A stretch of 37,950 bases of DNA from a virus. The stretch lies in the IMG/VR virus record IMGVR_UViG_3300026521_000471, positions 186,518-224,467 of that record; one strand, written 5' to 3'. The notes below the pieces were generated by a model. It did no database searches and had not been told where the DNA came from. It saw nothing but the letters and a program-made list of their open reading frames with translations. The translations under genes and the position numbers were made by a program. Below are positions 7,668-16,024 of the stretch, piece by piece (within the stretch, counting starts at the first letter, position 1; every line of letters starts with the position of its first letter).

Positions 7668-8215
7668 GCCGTTTCATACTCTTTTTGAGATAAAACCTCT
7701 TTACATTTATTACAGCGATAAGTAGCTGTGCCTCTTAGGATTTTATTATGTCTCACAGTAGATAAGTTATGAGTATCACAAGCACAATAATAAGTATGAG
7801 TGTTTTTTCTTTTTGATTCTAAAATTGTACTACCAGAAAATAGTGATGTTGAAGCTTTACCACTTATACCAAAATGTGAACAAACCGCCTTAAACTCTTT
7901 ACCATGTGGCATAACTCTCTTATACCCATTTCGACCTGTTGGGTATAAGTTTCTAACAACAGCATGGGCAAATTCATGAATCACTACCGCTGTTATATAA
8001 GTATCACCAAACTCTAAAAGTAACTCTTTGTTTAATTCAATGTAATTAATTGTTTCACCGTATGCAGACGATTGATAAAATTGACCTAATGCTCTAACAC
8101 TTTTTAATGTATAAACCACATCATAATCAAATTCTACATCCCATTCTTTTTTAGCATATTTAGCCAATTCATCTAGTTTCTTATCAACTTTTGTAGAGAG
8201 AGTTTTGAAATCCAT
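7664..8215 (-). CDS. SprT-like zinc metalloprotease, 183 aa
   Basis: The catalytic motif HEFAH spans residues 80-84, and a third ligand is probably H104 in MPHGKEFK, a family hallmark. A C-terminal zinc-ribbon follows with CAC (about 149-151) and CNKC (about 172-175). Length and layout fit the SprT/Spartan-like family, related to DNA-protein crosslink proteases. A role in clearing proteins from DNA is the family-based expectation, not shown here. It is a single-gene unit; the start follows AAAAGGTGTAAAAG. Confidence 0.88.
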   Translation of the reverse strand: MDFKTLSTKVDKKLDELAKYAKKEWDVEFDYDVVYTLKSVRALGQFYQSSAYGETINYIELNKELLLEFGDTYITAVVIHEFAHAVVRNLYPTGRNGYKRVMPHGKEFKAVCSHFGISGKASTSLFSGSTILESKRKNTHTYYCACDTHNLSTVRHNKILRGTATYRCNKCKEVLSQKEYETA

Positions 8216-8244
8216 CTTTTACACCTTTTCTTTAATTATGCCAT

Positions 8245-8273
8245 ATTATACCATAAAAATAAAAAAATATCAA
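8245..8273 (-). promoter_or_regulatory. Promoter for the SprT-like gene
   Basis: It has TTGATA, 17 bp and TATAAT. The TGA stop of the upstream small gene (8270-8272) is bases 2-4 of the -35 box. Confidence 0.9.
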
Positions 8274-8404
8274 ATTAAAAACATGATTTCTTTGTCTGTT
8301 AGTGGACGTCCTAATTGCTTGATAGTTTGTTCAATTAATAACTTATGAAATTTTTTATCGATCTCTTCTTTTGTTAATCTTTTATCTTTACAGCTTTTAG
8401 ACAT
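8270..8404 (-). CDS. Small hypothetical protein, 44 aa
   Basis: The product starts MSKSCKDKRLTKEEIDKKF and ends in PLTDKEIMFLI; it is basic and helical. ATG 8404 is preferred because AAAGGT stands eight bases before it. An in-frame upstream ATG at 8464, preceded by GGGGGGATAG, would add 20 residues beginning with a hydrophobic MILCLSIVVLIF segment and may also be used. A long RNA stem (8421-8519) lies just upstream and covers the alternative start. Confidence 0.65.
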   Translation of the reverse strand: MSKSCKDKRLTKEEIDKKFHKLLIEQTIKQLGRPLTDKEIMFLI

Positions 8405-8420
8405 TTTATTACCTTTATAA

Positions 8421-8519
8421 TTAGATTTAAAGATGAGGACTACTATCGATAAACATAAAATCATCTATCCCCCCATGATAAACAAAGTAAGTATTTTAAA
8501 TCCTCACCTTCAAATCTAA
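8421..8519 (-). promoter_or_regulatory. Long RNA stem between two genes of an operon
   Basis: The segments 8501-8519 and 8421-8439 can pair over 19 positions in the minus-strand transcript, with two G-U pairs and no mismatch. On the plus strand the same two positions would be A-C mismatches, which favours a minus-strand RNA. The 61-base apical region holds GGGGGG and the alternative start at 8464. It could control translation or stability of the downstream 44-aa gene. Confidence 0.6.
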
Positions 8520-8522
8520 TAG

Positions 8523-8744
8523 TTAAACTATTAGAAATGGTTGTGCATAAGTTCCATTAGAAATTCTTTTATAACTTAGGTCGGTTTCAAAAGCTCTAAT
8601 TTCATATGTATCATCATCTGTAAGCACCAATCTTACAGATGATTCCTTACCATAGACTTCCTCAGTTTCTGAATCAACCATACGAATTTTACTATCTATG
8701 GTTAATACTCTACCGTTAATATCTTTGATTTTTAAAGCAATCAT
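8523..8744 (-). CDS. Small hypothetical protein, 73 aa
   Basis: The product starts MIALKIKDINGRVLTID and looks all-beta, like a small barrel. A longer frame reaches 8780 but overlaps the upstream gene; ATG 8744 is preferred because GAGGAT stands nine bases before it and one base separates it from the upstream stop. A perfect 9-bp hairpin (CTAATAGTT/AACTATTAG) covers its stop codon. Function is unknown. Confidence 0.72.
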   Translation of the reverse strand: MIALKIKDINGRVLTIDSKIRMVDSETEEVYGKESSVRLVLTDDDTYEIRAFETDLSYKRISNGTYAQPFLIV

Positions 8745-8745
8745 T

Positions 8746-9267
8746 TTAATTATCCTCTTGCTCTTCACCAGTTTCATCACTTACAACTACCACACCTTCA
8801 CCATAAGTACTTTCAACAACCATTTTAATTGGTGCCATATCAGGCATTACAACTGGATAATCCTTTGGATAGTGTTCAAGTTTAGAGATAAGATCAGCAA
8901 CTGTAATAACTGATGGGATATGTTCTTGTATAAATTCTTTTAGCTCTTCTTGAAAATCTTCAAGTACACCTACTTCTCTCAAATCTGTTTCAAGCTGAAA
9001 ATCATAATCGGTATTATTGATATTAATTTCGCTCTCAAGCACAGTAACAATCATATCTTGAATAGTACCATAGATTAGTTCTTCTTCACCAACATTAACA
9101 CTATCGATAAATATTTGGAGTGAATTCATATTAATAGTAATTCCTTCATCCATTTGATACTCAACCATTGCTTCAAAAGTACAGCCAATTTTATGACCAT
9201 CTATTACACCTTCGATTTTATCACCTACCATAATACCATATGTTTGATACATAACTTCTGCATTCAT
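8746..9267 (-). CDS. Hypothetical phage-type protein, 173 aa
   Basis: The protein is acidic. Residues about 117-160 (ITVADLISKLEHYPKDYPVV) resemble a small domain common in phage and prophage proteins in which a helix of the form L-I-x-x-L is followed by P-x-D-x-x-V. The N-terminal part looks beta-rich. It belongs to the five-gene unit read from 9934-9962. Start after AAAGGTATAAAAA. No activity is suggested. Confidence 0.75.
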   Translation of the reverse strand: MNAEVMYQTYGIMVGDKIEGVIDGHKIGCTFEAMVEYQMDEGITINMNSLQIFIDSVNVGEEELIYGTIQDMIVTVLESEININNTDYDFQLETDLREVGVLEDFQEELKEFIQEHIPSVITVADLISKLEHYPKDYPVVMPDMAPIKMVVESTYGEGVVVVSDETGEEQEDN

Positions 9268-9270
9268 TTT

Positions 9271-9474
9271 TTATACCTTTGCTGTTTCTTTTTGAGCTAT
9301 CTCTTTAATAACTCTTAGATAACCATTTAGATTCAATAACATAAGCTCTTTGAGAGTGATTAGTCTCTCTCCTCTATTAAGTATAAGTTCTTCACCTTTT
9401 AGGAACTGTTGAGATGGTATTTCTACCAAATCATTAGCTTCATTTACTTTAACTAAAATATCTAAATGACTCAT
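9271..9474 (-). CDS. Small hypothetical protein, 67 aa
   Basis: The product starts MSHLDILVKVNEANDLVEI. It is a small alpha/beta protein with a helix in LKELMLLNLNGYLRVIKEI. It starts after AAGGTATAAAAA and lies 3 bases before the next gene of the operon. Function is unknown. Confidence 0.72.
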   Translation of the reverse strand: MSHLDILVKVNEANDLVEIPSQQFLKGEELILNRGERLITLKELMLLNLNGYLRVIKEIAQKETAKV

Positions 9475-9484
9475 TTTTTATACC

Positions 9485-9904
9485 TTATGCGTGGATGTCT
9501 AGTTGTGAAACTGTTTTGTATTCTTCACAACCGAATTTAGATTCTGCAATTTTTCTTGCTAGTAATGAACTTGTACTAGCTTCTCTTTGGAATGCTTGTA
9601 ATAAAACATCATTCTCATTTTTTAGTTCTTTAATACGCTCTTCTTGCTTTCTGATAGTTTTTAAATGTTTATCATTTGTCTGCTCATAACTAAAAAGAGC
9701 ATCATCTTGTGCTTTATATTTCATAAGCTTTTTGATTTCCTCTGATTGCTTTTTAACAACACCCATTAAAAACTCTGATGACTGTTCTTTTAACTCTTTA
9801 TTTTCAGCTTTTAGTACTGCTACCTCAGCTAATAAATCGTTATAATCTCTTTTGATATTTTCCCAATCAGTTTTTGCAATTTTAACATATTTTGAACTAA
9901 ACAT
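9485..9904 (-). CDS. Coiled-coil protein, 139 aa
   Basis: Most of the length (about 15-105) is predicted by eye to be coiled coil, with repeated Leu/Ile/Val heptads and Lys/Glu (LKAENKELKEQ, IRKQEERIKELKNENDVLL). ATG 9904 is preferred over an in-frame GTG at 9913 because AAAGGTG then sits at normal distance. It is the first gene of the operon continuing to 8270. A scaffolding or oligomerisation role is possible. Confidence 0.75.
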   Translation of the reverse strand: MFSSKYVKIAKTDWENIKRDYNDLLAEVAVLKAENKELKEQSSEFLMGVVKKQSEEIKKLMKYKAQDDALFSYEQTNDKHLKTIRKQEERIKELKNENDVLLQAFQREASTSSLLARKIAESKFGCEEYKTVSQLDIHA

Positions 9905-9933
9905 TTTATACACCTTTTCTTTAATTATGCCAT

Positions 9934-9962
9934 ATTATAACATATTTACGATCTTTTGTCAA
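9934..9962 (-). promoter_or_regulatory. Promoter for the 9904-8270 operon
   Basis: It has TTGACA, 17 bp and TATAAT with the ATGGCATAATTAAAG leader. The -35 lies in the codons GTT GAC AAA near the end of the upstream gene. Confidence 0.92.
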
Positions 9963-10248
9963 CCATTTTAGGTGTTTTACTTGACGAATTGAAAAAATTT
10001 CCTTGAGGTGTTTTTTCATAAAATTTAATATATTTGTATCCTTTGCGAGTAATACGATAAACATTATCAACTACTTCCACCAAACCTTTCTCTCTCATAG
10101 CTTGATAGGTCATACCTTTTTTCTCAACCGTTTTAACTTGTTTAGTAGTTATCTCTTCACCGTTATTCAACTTTACTAAACTATCCCAGTAGTAAGTAGT
10201 ACCACTCTTTGTAATAGGTCTTGTTAGGGAATATCGTTCTTTTCTCAT
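9946..10248 (-). CDS. Possible winged-helix protein, 100 aa
   Basis: Residues about 47-78 (MTYQAMREKGLVEVVDN then VYRITRKGYKYIKFYE) look like the recognition helix and wing of a small winged-helix domain, with the typical hydrophobic-R-x-T-x-K-G-x-x-Y/I wing pattern. The N-terminal part is beta-rich and basic. It may be a DNA-binding regulator, but the fold call is by eye only. It is a single-gene unit; start after AAAAAGGATACAAG. Confidence 0.72.
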   Translation of the reverse strand: MRKERYSLTRPITKSGTTYYWDSLVKLNNGEEITTKQVKTVEKKGMTYQAMREKGLVEVVDNVYRITRKGYKYIKFYEKTPQGNFFNSSSKTPKMVDKRS

Positions 10249-10277
10249 CTTGTATCCTTTTTATTTAAGTTAGATAT

Positions 10278-10306
10278 ATTATATCATAATTTAGTTTTTT
10301 TATCAA
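10278..10306 (-). promoter_or_regulatory. Promoter for 9946-10248
   Basis: It has TTGATA, 17 bp and TATAAT. The TGA stop of the upstream gene (10303-10305) is bases 2-4 of the -35 box. Confidence 0.88.
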
Positions 10307-10671
10307 GCATTTTCGAGGTTTTCTAATCGTTCTTGAAGTTTTTTAATTTCTTTTTGTAACCGTCTAGTTAGTTTTTTAGCAATTTTTTTATACTCTTTTT
10401 CCATATGATTTTGAGCTTCTTCTTTACTATAAAAATATCTATCTTTAACAGATTCATAATCTTTAATAATCTTACCTGTTTCTACATTTTCTAAGAGAAC
10501 AGCTTTTGCATATCTACCATCGTAAATACCTTTAAAAATATACTCTGTAACCTTCTTAGTTTTAGACGATTTAACAAAGTCCAATCCCGTATCATCCAAC
10601 TCAAATTCTGTCGGGTAATAAATATGATCACCTTCTACTAGATTCTTCTTTAATACGATATTAGATTCCAT
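10303..10671 (-). CDS. Hypothetical protein with C-terminal coiled coil, 122 aa
   Basis: The N-terminal 75 residues are beta-type, and residues about 78-122 form a basic-then-mixed coiled coil (KEYKKIAKKLTRRLQKEIKKL, split by Arg/Lys). It starts after TTAGGAGAAAAAT, 9 bases from the stop of the ATPase gene, in the same operon. Function is unknown; the basic helix could bind nucleic acid. Confidence 0.72.
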   Translation of the reverse strand: MESNIVLKKNLVEGDHIYYPTEFELDDTGLDFVKSSKTKKVTEYIFKGIYDGRYAKAVLLENVETGKIIKDYESVKDRYFYSKEEAQNHMEKEYKKIAKKLTRRLQKEIKKLQERLENLENA

Positions 10672-10680
10672 ATTTTTCTC

Positions 10681-11304
10681 CTAATTAAATTCTTCATATT
10701 CTAAAGTTGTTTCTTGATATGGTTCGTCCATATCAATAGTTTGATAATTACCTTCTTCTCTAAAAATATCGGGTGAGTGTGTACTAATTACAAATTTTGT
10801 TAATGGGCTAAAATTCATTATAATTCTAGGCCATTCTCTTGCAATTGCAATATGTAATGATGTTTCTGGTAAATCTAAAAAGTAATAATCTGGTTCTGAT
10901 AGAACTACCTTATATAGCATTACAAACATTCTAGTATATCCATTACCAACCATACGTAAAACACTTCTAAGAAGATTACTATCATTCAAAGCATCTTCAA
11001 CACTACCACCAACCCAACGTTTTAAATCATCTTGGAAGTCAAGCGAAAAATCAGATAATTGTTTACATACAATTTTCAGTTCTTGGTCTGTTGCATTTTC
11101 AATCAATTCTGGTGCTTCGTACAATGCCATAAGAGCATCATATACAACATATGAATAACCTTTAGATTCACACCAAGCTGCCATTTTCATTATGGTTAAT
11201 GTTTTACCGGTACCATTATATCCGATCAGATATGTTAAATCTTTATTAGTCCAAAGAAGTTTAGACTTAGGTAAATGTGATGGTAAGTTGAATAACACGT
11301 TCAT
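10681..11304 (-). CDS. Compact SMC/ABC-type ATPase, 207 aa
   Basis: Walker A is GYNGTGKT (28-35). Walker B is YYFLDLPETSLH (about 140-151), with the catalytic Glu and the ETSLH continuation typical of the AAA_15/AAA_21 class of ABC-type ATPases found in OLD, RecF-like and defence proteins. The switch His is in FVISTHSPD (H176). The usual LSGGQ signature is not clear; the region before Walker B reads MVGNGYTRMFVM. There is no long coiled-coil insertion and no fused nuclease. It may work with a neighbour (10303-10671 or 11321-11788). Activity on DNA is the family expectation. Confidence 0.85.
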   Translation of the reverse strand: MNVLFNLPSHLPKSKLLWTNKDLTYLIGYNGTGKTLTIMKMAAWCESKGYSYVVYDALMALYEAPELIENATDQELKIVCKQLSDFSLDFQDDLKRWVGGSVEDALNDSNLLRSVLRMVGNGYTRMFVMLYKVVLSEPDYYFLDLPETSLHIAIAREWPRIIMNFSPLTKFVISTHSPDIFREEGNYQTIDMDEPYQETTLEYEEFN

Positions 11305-11320
11305 AATTTTATCCTCTCTA

Positions 11321-11788
11321 TTAAAATACGAAGAGTGTTTTTAACTCTTCAGGTAAATATGAAGTATCACTATGATACTCAGCCATAAAAATTTTAGCTT
11401 CGGGATTAACAGCTTGGTATTTAACAACCTCTTCTACTATTTCTGAATAAGGGTTATTTTTCACATAATCCAAAAAAGTATCATCATCGTATGGTCCTCT
11501 TAATCCTAATAAGACTTTAATCTTATATGATGAAAGTGTATAAGCTCTTAAAATTTCCAAGTAATCAGGAATAATTTCTCTCATAGATTTATTGGTTCTC
11601 TCTTGAAACCAAATATTGAGCTGATATAAAATATTTTGCTCATCAGTTGCAGGTGAAAGAAAAGCACTAAGCATGAATTCAGCTAATTGATCTATCTCAC
11701 CATATTCAATAGTTTCTTGATTCTCTTTTAAAAATGAAAATAATTCTTCAAAAGAATCAAATATTTGAATATTATTTTTCATCTGCAT
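11321..11788 (-). CDS. Hypothetical protein with LFVF C-terminal tail, 155 aa
   Basis: No domain is recognised. The protein is helical and acidic. Its last 23 residues (AEYHSDTSYLPEELKTLFVF at the very end) match the end of the 247-aa protein at 19821-20564 (AEMSGDNSFLPQQLQDMFIF), so the two share a C-terminal module. The terminal L-F-V-F tail resembles peptides that dock on sliding clamps. The start overlaps the end of the upstream gene by 17 bases; an in-frame ATG at 11782 is an alternative. Confidence 0.75.
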   Translation of the reverse strand: MQMKNNIQIFDSFEELFSFLKENQETIEYGEIDQLAEFMLSAFLSPATDEQNILYQLNIWFQERTNKSMREIIPDYLEILRAYTLSSYKIKVLLGLRGPYDDDTFLDYVKNNPYSEIVEEVVKYQAVNPEAKIFMAEYHSDTSYLPEELKTLFVF

Positions 11789-11981
11789 ATTCCCAATTTA
11801 ACTCAATATCGTAACGATTAGGTCTTCTCGGTTCTACATCCTTACCATTGATTGCAACAACATATTCTTGACCATTAATAATCTCAATAGTAGCTGTATC
11901 ATTAAGAGCATGTAAAGCGCTAAAACATAAAACAAATGTTAAAAATAAACCCGCTAATGGATGTCTTTCAAAAAAATTCAT
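11772..11981 (-). CDS. Small membrane-anchored or secreted protein, 69 aa
   Basis: A hydrophobic segment (about 9-26, LAGLFLTFVLCFSALHAL) follows a short basic N-terminus, which fits a signal anchor or a signal peptide with possible cleavage after LHA. The remaining 43 residues are acidic. It leads the operon continuing through 11321-11788, the ABC-type ATPase and 10303-10671. Start after AAAAGGATCAAAA. Confidence 0.75.
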   Translation of the reverse strand: MNFFERHPLAGLFLTFVLCFSALHALNDTATIEIINGQEYVVAINGKDVEPRRPNRYDIELNWEYADEK

Positions 11982-12009
11982 TTTTGATCCTTTTCTTTAA
12001 TTATACCAT

Positions 12010-12038
12010 ATTATAACATATTCAAAGAAAAAAATCAA
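12010..12038 (-). promoter_or_regulatory. Promoter for the 11981-10303 operon
   Basis: It has TTGATT, 17 bp and TATAAT with TATGT before the -10 and the usual ATTAAAGAAAAGG leader. Confidence 0.9.
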
Positions 12039-12058
12039 GTTATTCTAGGGAATAACCC

Positions 12059-14185
12059 CTAAAATAACTCTTTATTTGTGTTTGTTAAAGTATAGAGTAC
12101 ATCCATCTGTTGAATATATTTAATGACTGCTGAGTCTTTAATATAATGCCCACATCCAACCAACATTTCATACTTTTCAAGACATACTAGAGTAAGTGAT
12201 GATAAATCTTCTTGGTGAGGTTTTAAATCCAAGACCATCATCATATATTTAGCATCTCTTCCAAGATCATGTTCTTGGTTATGTTTCACCGCTTGAGCTA
12301 AGTGATTAATTTCAGATGATTCATCAATGTTTTTTATAATTGAATTCAAAAGGGTAGCATCATTTAAAAGTTTCTGTACTAATGAATATTGGGTACTAGA
12401 TGTCGAACCAAAATAATACTCCATAGTCATACCACTTGCATCAAACTGCTCTTTAATATGATCAAAAAGATTAACAAGATTATGATCTTTTTTTCTCATA
12501 GCTTTTCTAAGACCAACAATAGGTTTATCACTATCAATAAGCTCTAATTTTATGGCTGCAGATACAATACTTTTTATATCTGTAACTTCTTCTTCATTAT
12601 AGTAAGTGTTAAATCTATCAAGTTCAACATAATATCCGTCGAGTTTTGTTAAATCTGCATCAACAGTTTTTAGTGGCCATCTATCAGTTTGATTCCAACC
12701 GTAATCAGAATATACAGGGATTTGAATTTCTTCATCCCCAGTATTTGAGACTTTTTTTGCTCTTCTAACTTTATCAAGAGTAGAAACCTTTATCATATCA
12801 GGATTACCCAATTTCTCACTTAATTCATCAAATGAAAGGGTAGTCTTGATAATATATGGTCTTAGACGACCATTATAATCGGTAATGAATTGCTTAACTC
12901 TTGCATCTATTGCTTTATCATCTGGAGTTGCATAAAATAACAATCCTTTTTTTGCACTAACAATATTTACATGCCAATAATAAGTCTCTGTTTGTGCATC
13001 CCAATTTCTCGATTTTGAGTATTCCTGCTTACGGAATTTACCATTGTAATTTTTTTCAAAATATCTATACTCAACAACATCATCAGCATCAAGTCTTAAT
13101 TCCGTTGATGAAACATCAATACCTCTCCATCTTGAATCACTACTTTCATCCACATATTTACGAATATCCGAATGATACCCAAAACTAGACATAATACTCT
13201 CATATTTCAATCTAGCTTCCCATTCAGTTGGAGCATCTTCGATAGCCTTTGCAATCATAGCAGGTAATTCTTCTAAAACCTTTTGAGCATATGAAAGAAT
13301 GTTATTAACCGTTGCTTCATCATAAGATAATGCTTCTCTACTTGGAGCAATATTTACATCACCAATATTAACTTCAAATAAAATACTCATTTCTAATAGT
13401 TCTTTAATCGCTCTACTAGATTGCTCATATTTAGTACCCATATCTCTAGTAGATATAGGATATGAAATTTGCCCTTGAATAACTCTAGCGTGATAATACC
13501 CGCTGCGCTGTTGCCCTACCATTTTCCATTTTGTACCTTCATAAAGATACTCTTCATCCGTCTGCCATTCAAAGTTAGAGTTACCTGAAATTGTAGGTTT
13601 TACTTTAAAATATTTGAGTTGGTTATTTACCTCTCTCGCAAAATATCCAATATCTTCTTCTTTGATAGCAACTTCGATTTCAATACCATTTTCTTCATCT
13701 GTTTCCTCTGAGTGAAACTTTGCAACTGAAGGAATTCTACTAGAATCTAAAAATGCAGAATAGATGGTTTTAGTTCCGCTGTAGTAACTAGTAATAGTAA
13801 ATGAATCAGATACACCAAAAGGTGATTTACTACCCAGTCCTAAACACCCAACTACATCATTGTTATTTGTTTTTGTTGATTCAAAAAATGTAGTATAAAC
13901 AGAATTGATCTCTTCATCTGAAAGACCTGGACCAAAATCACGAATTTTAAAAGTTGGATCAAGTGAATTTGGTAATTTGATATGAAATGGCTCATCTGAT
14001 TTACCAACCATAACATGAGCATCATATGCATTCGTAGATAGCTCTCTAATCATAGACCCTAGTGGATTTGAATAAAGATTTGAGCTCAAAATCTGGAATG
14101 CTTTTGCACTCGCTTTGATAGTAAATTCCTTTACATTTTGAGCTCCGCTTACTTGAACATCTTGGACTTCATTTGCTAAAATCAT
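12059..14185 (-). CDS. rIIA: T4 rIIA-like GHKL ATPase, 708 aa
   Basis: This is a homologue of phage T4 RIIA, the membrane-associated protein that with RIIB decides exclusion by lambda prophage. The GHKL ATP-binding fold is clear: an N-box MIRELSTNAYDAH (E48, N52, D55), the DxGxG box IRDFGPGLSD (D83, G85, G87) and the glycine-rich lid GCLGLGSKSPFG (113-124). The length is close to T4 RIIA (725 aa). The C-terminus ends NTNKELF, loosely like the LF tails of other proteins here. In T4 rIIA and rIIB are adjacent; here rIIB lies about 12 kb away on the other strand. It is a single-gene unit. Confidence 0.9.
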   Translation of the reverse strand: MILANEVQDVQVSGAQNVKEFTIKASAKAFQILSSNLYSNPLGSMIRELSTNAYDAHVMVGKSDEPFHIKLPNSLDPTFKIRDFGPGLSDEEINSVYTTFFESTKTNNNDVVGCLGLGSKSPFGVSDSFTITSYYSGTKTIYSAFLDSSRIPSVAKFHSEETDEENGIEIEVAIKEEDIGYFAREVNNQLKYFKVKPTISGNSNFEWQTDEEYLYEGTKWKMVGQQRSGYYHARVIQGQISYPISTRDMGTKYEQSSRAIKELLEMSILFEVNIGDVNIAPSREALSYDEATVNNILSYAQKVLEELPAMIAKAIEDAPTEWEARLKYESIMSSFGYHSDIRKYVDESSDSRWRGIDVSSTELRLDADDVVEYRYFEKNYNGKFRKQEYSKSRNWDAQTETYYWHVNIVSAKKGLLFYATPDDKAIDARVKQFITDYNGRLRPYIIKTTLSFDELSEKLGNPDMIKVSTLDKVRRAKKVSNTGDEEIQIPVYSDYGWNQTDRWPLKTVDADLTKLDGYYVELDRFNTYYNEEEVTDIKSIVSAAIKLELIDSDKPIVGLRKAMRKKDHNLVNLFDHIKEQFDASGMTMEYYFGSTSSTQYSLVQKLLNDATLLNSIIKNIDESSEINHLAQAVKHNQEHDLGRDAKYMMMVLDLKPHQEDLSSLTLVCLEKYEMLVGCGHYIKDSAVIKYIQQMDVLYTLTNTNKELF

Positions 14186-14213
14186 TTAATTTCCTTTTCT
14201 TTAATTATGCCAT

Positions 14214-14242
14214 ATTATAACATAATTGAAAAGAAAAGTCAA
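14214..14242 (-). promoter_or_regulatory. Promoter for rIIA
   Basis: It has TTGACT, 17 bp and TATAAT followed by ATGGCATAATTAAAG. The TTATG...CATAA dyad around the -10 is complete. Confidence 0.92.
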
Positions 14243-14251
14243 GTTTTCTCA

Positions 14252-15340
14252 CTAAAATGCAAGTAAACGTTTATAATCAATTTTAGCTTCTTTAATAGTT
14301 TCTGTAACAATGATAAAATTCCCATTATCAAACACTTTTACGGGTCCATCTTGAAGAGTAATATCATCATTATCTACATATGAATCGATACCTTTATATT
14401 TCTCATCAAATTTTTCTTTATCTTTAACAATATTTGAAATATAAAGATCATATGATTCCCATTTTGCATCATCTTTTAAAGGAATTTCACTATTATCAGC
14501 TTTATCAAGAACCTTTCTAACAAGTACAGTTTCAAACTCATCAGGTCTTTCAACATTAAGCGATTCAACAATTTCCGATAAAGTTTCATTATATCTGATA
14601 TGTTCTTCTACAATAGATTGAAGTACATCAAAGCTAAATGATGTTCTTGACTTGACATAATCCATAAGATCAGAAATAAAATCTTTGGATAATTTTTTAT
14701 CATAACAATATTCTTTTATTGCTTCAAGCTCCATTTTATCATACTCAAAACGGTAAAAAAATCGTCCTGGTCGATTAATGATAAAATTATCGAGTCTATA
14801 CATATCATTTTCAAGAACAACAAATAGAATTTTAGATTCAGTCATTGCACCAGTTGCACCATCAAACATCGTAAGCAACTTTTCTTGCAAATCATTATTA
14901 TCATCATCAGCTTTATAAGTTTTTGCAAATTCATCAAGAATCATGATACAATCACCAATTTTATTAACAAACGACATAAAATCATCTCCATAAAACGGCT
15001 CTTGCACAAGAATAACTGGGAGGTTTAACTTGCTTATAACTCTATTCCCCAAGACTTGAGATAGTAATGACTTCCCTGCACCTTTCTCTCCAACAAGGAT
15101 AACACCGGTATTTTTAGTTCTATCTTGATAAGTTCTAAGGATTTTTTTAGCTCTCTTTTTTGCATTACCATATACTTTTTTAGGAAGGATAAAATTATCA
15201 CCCTCTTTAGTTAAAAAATAACCCATGAACTTATTAAAACTTACTGAATAGATAGCCGGTTCAATTTTTGATTTTACTTGATCATCATTAAAATCAAAAA
15301 TTTGAACTGTATTCCCATTATGATTGTATTTAATTGACAT
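14252..15340 (-). CDS. AAA+ ATPase, 362 aa
   Basis: Walker A is GEKGAGKS (84-91), Walker B is CIMILDEFAK (131-140), and sensor 1 is FVVLEND (N179). INRPGRFFYRFEY (188-200) carries Arg residues placed like an arginine finger. About 75 N-terminal residues precede the core, and a C-terminal region of about 160 residues is unassigned. The P-G-R-F feature is shared with classic AAA proteins of the FtsH/Cdc48/clamp-loader type. The client is unknown. It is the last gene of the 15996-14252 operon, whose other members are small. Start after AAAGGAATCTAATA. Confidence 0.85.
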   Translation of the reverse strand: MSIKYNHNGNTVQIFDFNDDQVKSKIEPAIYSVSFNKFMGYFLTKEGDNFILPKKVYGNAKKRAKKILRTYQDRTKNTGVILVGEKGAGKSLLSQVLGNRVISKLNLPVILVQEPFYGDDFMSFVNKIGDCIMILDEFAKTYKADDDNNDLQEKLLTMFDGATGAMTESKILFVVLENDMYRLDNFIINRPGRFFYRFEYDKMELEAIKEYCYDKKLSKDFISDLMDYVKSRTSFSFDVLQSIVEEHIRYNETLSEIVESLNVERPDEFETVLVRKVLDKADNSEIPLKDDAKWESYDLYISNIVKDKEKFDEKYKGIDSYVDNDDITLQDGPVKVFDNGNFIIVTETIKEAKIDYKRLLAF

Positions 15341-15352
15341 TATTAGATTCCT

Positions 15353-15634
15353 TTATGATCTGATTGTTTTTAGAGAGCCTTCAAAAAGACTTTCAATATT
15401 GTTATTTTCTAATGACTCTTTAGGGATAGCCATCAACACATCTTCAAAAAACACAGAAATATTTGTAGCTTCATTCTGTTCATGGTATTCTTTTTGAATA
15501 AAACGGTAAATATCTTTTAACTCTCTTTGTCTACTAACTCTATCAATATACTGATAAAGAAAAATATTACGAGCAAAAAAATAAACGATAATAGCTCCTG
15601 CTGCAAATCCTAATACACCTACTATAAAAATCAT
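15353..15634 (-). CDS. Small membrane protein, 93 aa
   Basis: One N-terminal membrane helix (about 2-20, IFIVGVLGFAAGAIIVYFF) is followed by a charged cytoplasmic part with many Glu residues. Its ATG overlaps the TGA of the upstream gene (ATGA), so translation is coupled. It may anchor a complex with the AAA+ protein encoded 12 bases downstream; this is inference from gene order. Confidence 0.78.
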   Translation of the reverse strand: MIFIVGVLGFAAGAIIVYFFARNIFLYQYIDRVSRQRELKDIYRFIQKEYHEQNEATNISVFFEDVLMAIPKESLENNNIESLFEGSLKTIRS

Positions 15635-15864
15635 TTGTTTTCCTTTTGCATTTCTTCTAATGTATATTTGTATTCATGCACAGACAAAAAATCTTTCAAT
15701 GAGTCAAATGATGGTTCAACTTCATCAATTATTTCAACATCGATACATCCGTCATATTCATGGTATTTTTTTAAGGTTTTGTAAATAACCAAAGCGTCTA
15801 TACTATCACCCTTAAATACACAAGTGGTAACCCCATCATCTATTAAATTAACGATTTTTTGCAT
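15631..15864 (-). CDS. Small hypothetical protein, 77 aa
   Basis: The product starts MQKIVNLIDDGVTTCVF and appears alpha/beta. It ends in a Lys/Glu helix. It starts after GTTGAGGTTTAAGTT, four bases beyond the 42-aa gene, and overlaps the next gene by four bases. Function is unknown. Confidence 0.72.
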   Translation of the reverse strand: MQKIVNLIDDGVTTCVFKGDSIDALVIYKTLKKYHEYDGCIDVEIIDEVEPSFDSLKDFLSVHEYKYTLEEMQKENK

Positions 15865-15867
15865 AAC

Positions 15868-15996
15868 TTAAACCTCAACTTTGACACGTTTAAATTCAAG
15901 CTGCAATTTAACAGATTTTGGAGCAGTATAATTATAAGTTGGAGCCTCTCTACGAAGTTTATCTCTTTTAGAAGTTTTACCTCTTTTGAAATTCAT
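15868..15996 (-). CDS. Small basic protein, 42 aa
   Basis: The product starts MNFKRGKTSKRDKLRREAP and is very basic throughout, ending LEFKRVKVEV. It starts after AAAAGGATATGA and is the first gene of the operon. A ribosomal-protein-like or nucleic-acid-binding role fits the charge, but no family is recognised. Confidence 0.7.
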   Translation of the reverse strand: MNFKRGKTSKRDKLRREAPTYNYTAPKSVKLQLEFKRVKVEV

Positions 15997-16024
15997 TTCA
16001 TATCCTTTTCTTTATTTATGCCAT

